DNA of 6,267 nt from Acidobacteriota bacterium (lineage in GTDB: Bacteria; Acidobacteriota; Terriglobia; UBA7540): NCBI GenBank assembly GCA_003171295.1, contig PMYF01000690.1, positions 1 to 6,267 on the forward strand. The letters are read 5' to 3'. The position numbers were made by a program, and so were the translations under genes. Under the pieces are notes generated by a model. It had not been told where the DNA came from and searched no databases. It was given only the letters and a program-made list of their open reading frames with translations. Positions 6,226 to 6,267 of this stretch are shown here, piece by piece. How positions within the stretch are numbered: position 1 is the stretch's first letter; every line of letters begins with the position of its first letter.

Positions 6226-6267
6226 AAAAGTCCTGATTGTGGACGATGAAAAATTGATCCGCTGGTC
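6215..6267 (+). CDS. Response regulator, N-terminal fragment (cut by window end)
   Basis: Translation from ATG 6215-6217 gives MPNEKVLIVDDEKLIRW before the window ends. This is the first strand and acidic pocket of a receiver domain, with Asp10 and Asp11 followed by Glu12. The start lies inside the last codons of the kinase in another frame, an 11-nt overlap typical of coupled sensor-regulator pairs. GAGGA at 6196-6200 is a distant possible ribosome binding site; coupling may matter more. The DDEKLIRW wording, together with an NtrB-like kinase, hints at an NtrC-type sigma-54 activator. The output domain is outside the window, so this is inference. Confidence 0.85.
   Translation, partial: MPNEKVLIVDDEKLIRW

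Noticed and set aside
6222..6236. ATG overlapping the kinase stop as the regulator start
   Set aside because: This frame hits TGA after four codons. The ATG at 6215 gives the receiver-domain sequence.

Overview
The window looks like a piece of a soil-type Acidobacteriota chromosome. This is inferred from three things: a very large Ser/Thr/Gly-rich lipoprotein with stacked putative-Ig domains and a repeated C-terminal module ending in an 'ILLIVEQ'-like tail, GC-rich coding sequence, and intergenic spaces full of small palindromic repeats. No rRNA or other phylogenetic marker is present, so the assignment is tentative. I see no CRISPR array, tRNA, complete insertion sequence or phage gene.

Left part (1-1653, + strand): the 3' half of plsX (acyl-ACP:phosphate acyltransferase) is followed by an intact fabH (ketoacyl-ACP synthase III). 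This is the classic bacterial pair joining phospholipid synthesis to fatty-acid initiation. The 186-bp gap between them is mostly one miniature repeat element: 13-bp perfect terminal inverted repeats enclose two hairpins that are inverted copies of each other and differ by one compensated base pair.

Middle part (1654-4651): the fabH end is followed by a heptanucleotide repeat tract, then by a ~150-bp inverted pair of CCCTCTCC/GGGTGAGGGG-type repeats. These sit between the convergent ends of fabH and a minus-strand gene for an 897-residue predicted lipoprotein of unknown function. That protein has a lipobox, an Ig-like domain, three putative-Ig (He_PIG-like) domains and about four divergent C-terminal repeats. 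It also carries a perfect in-frame 12-bp tandem duplication.

Right part (4652-6267): a 455-bp divergent spacer with no convincing gene contains an 18-bp palindrome. It is followed by a two-component pair: a PAS-less, NtrB/AtoS-type histidine kinase with a short two-helix membrane hairpin and a Cys/His cluster just before its H-box, and the first 17 codons of an overlapping response regulator cut by the window edge.

Nothing here is clearly a new multi-gene system. The parts most worth a second look are the plsX-fabH hairpin element, the convergent repeat cluster, the Cys/His linker of the kinase, and the repeated C-terminal module of the lipoprotein.
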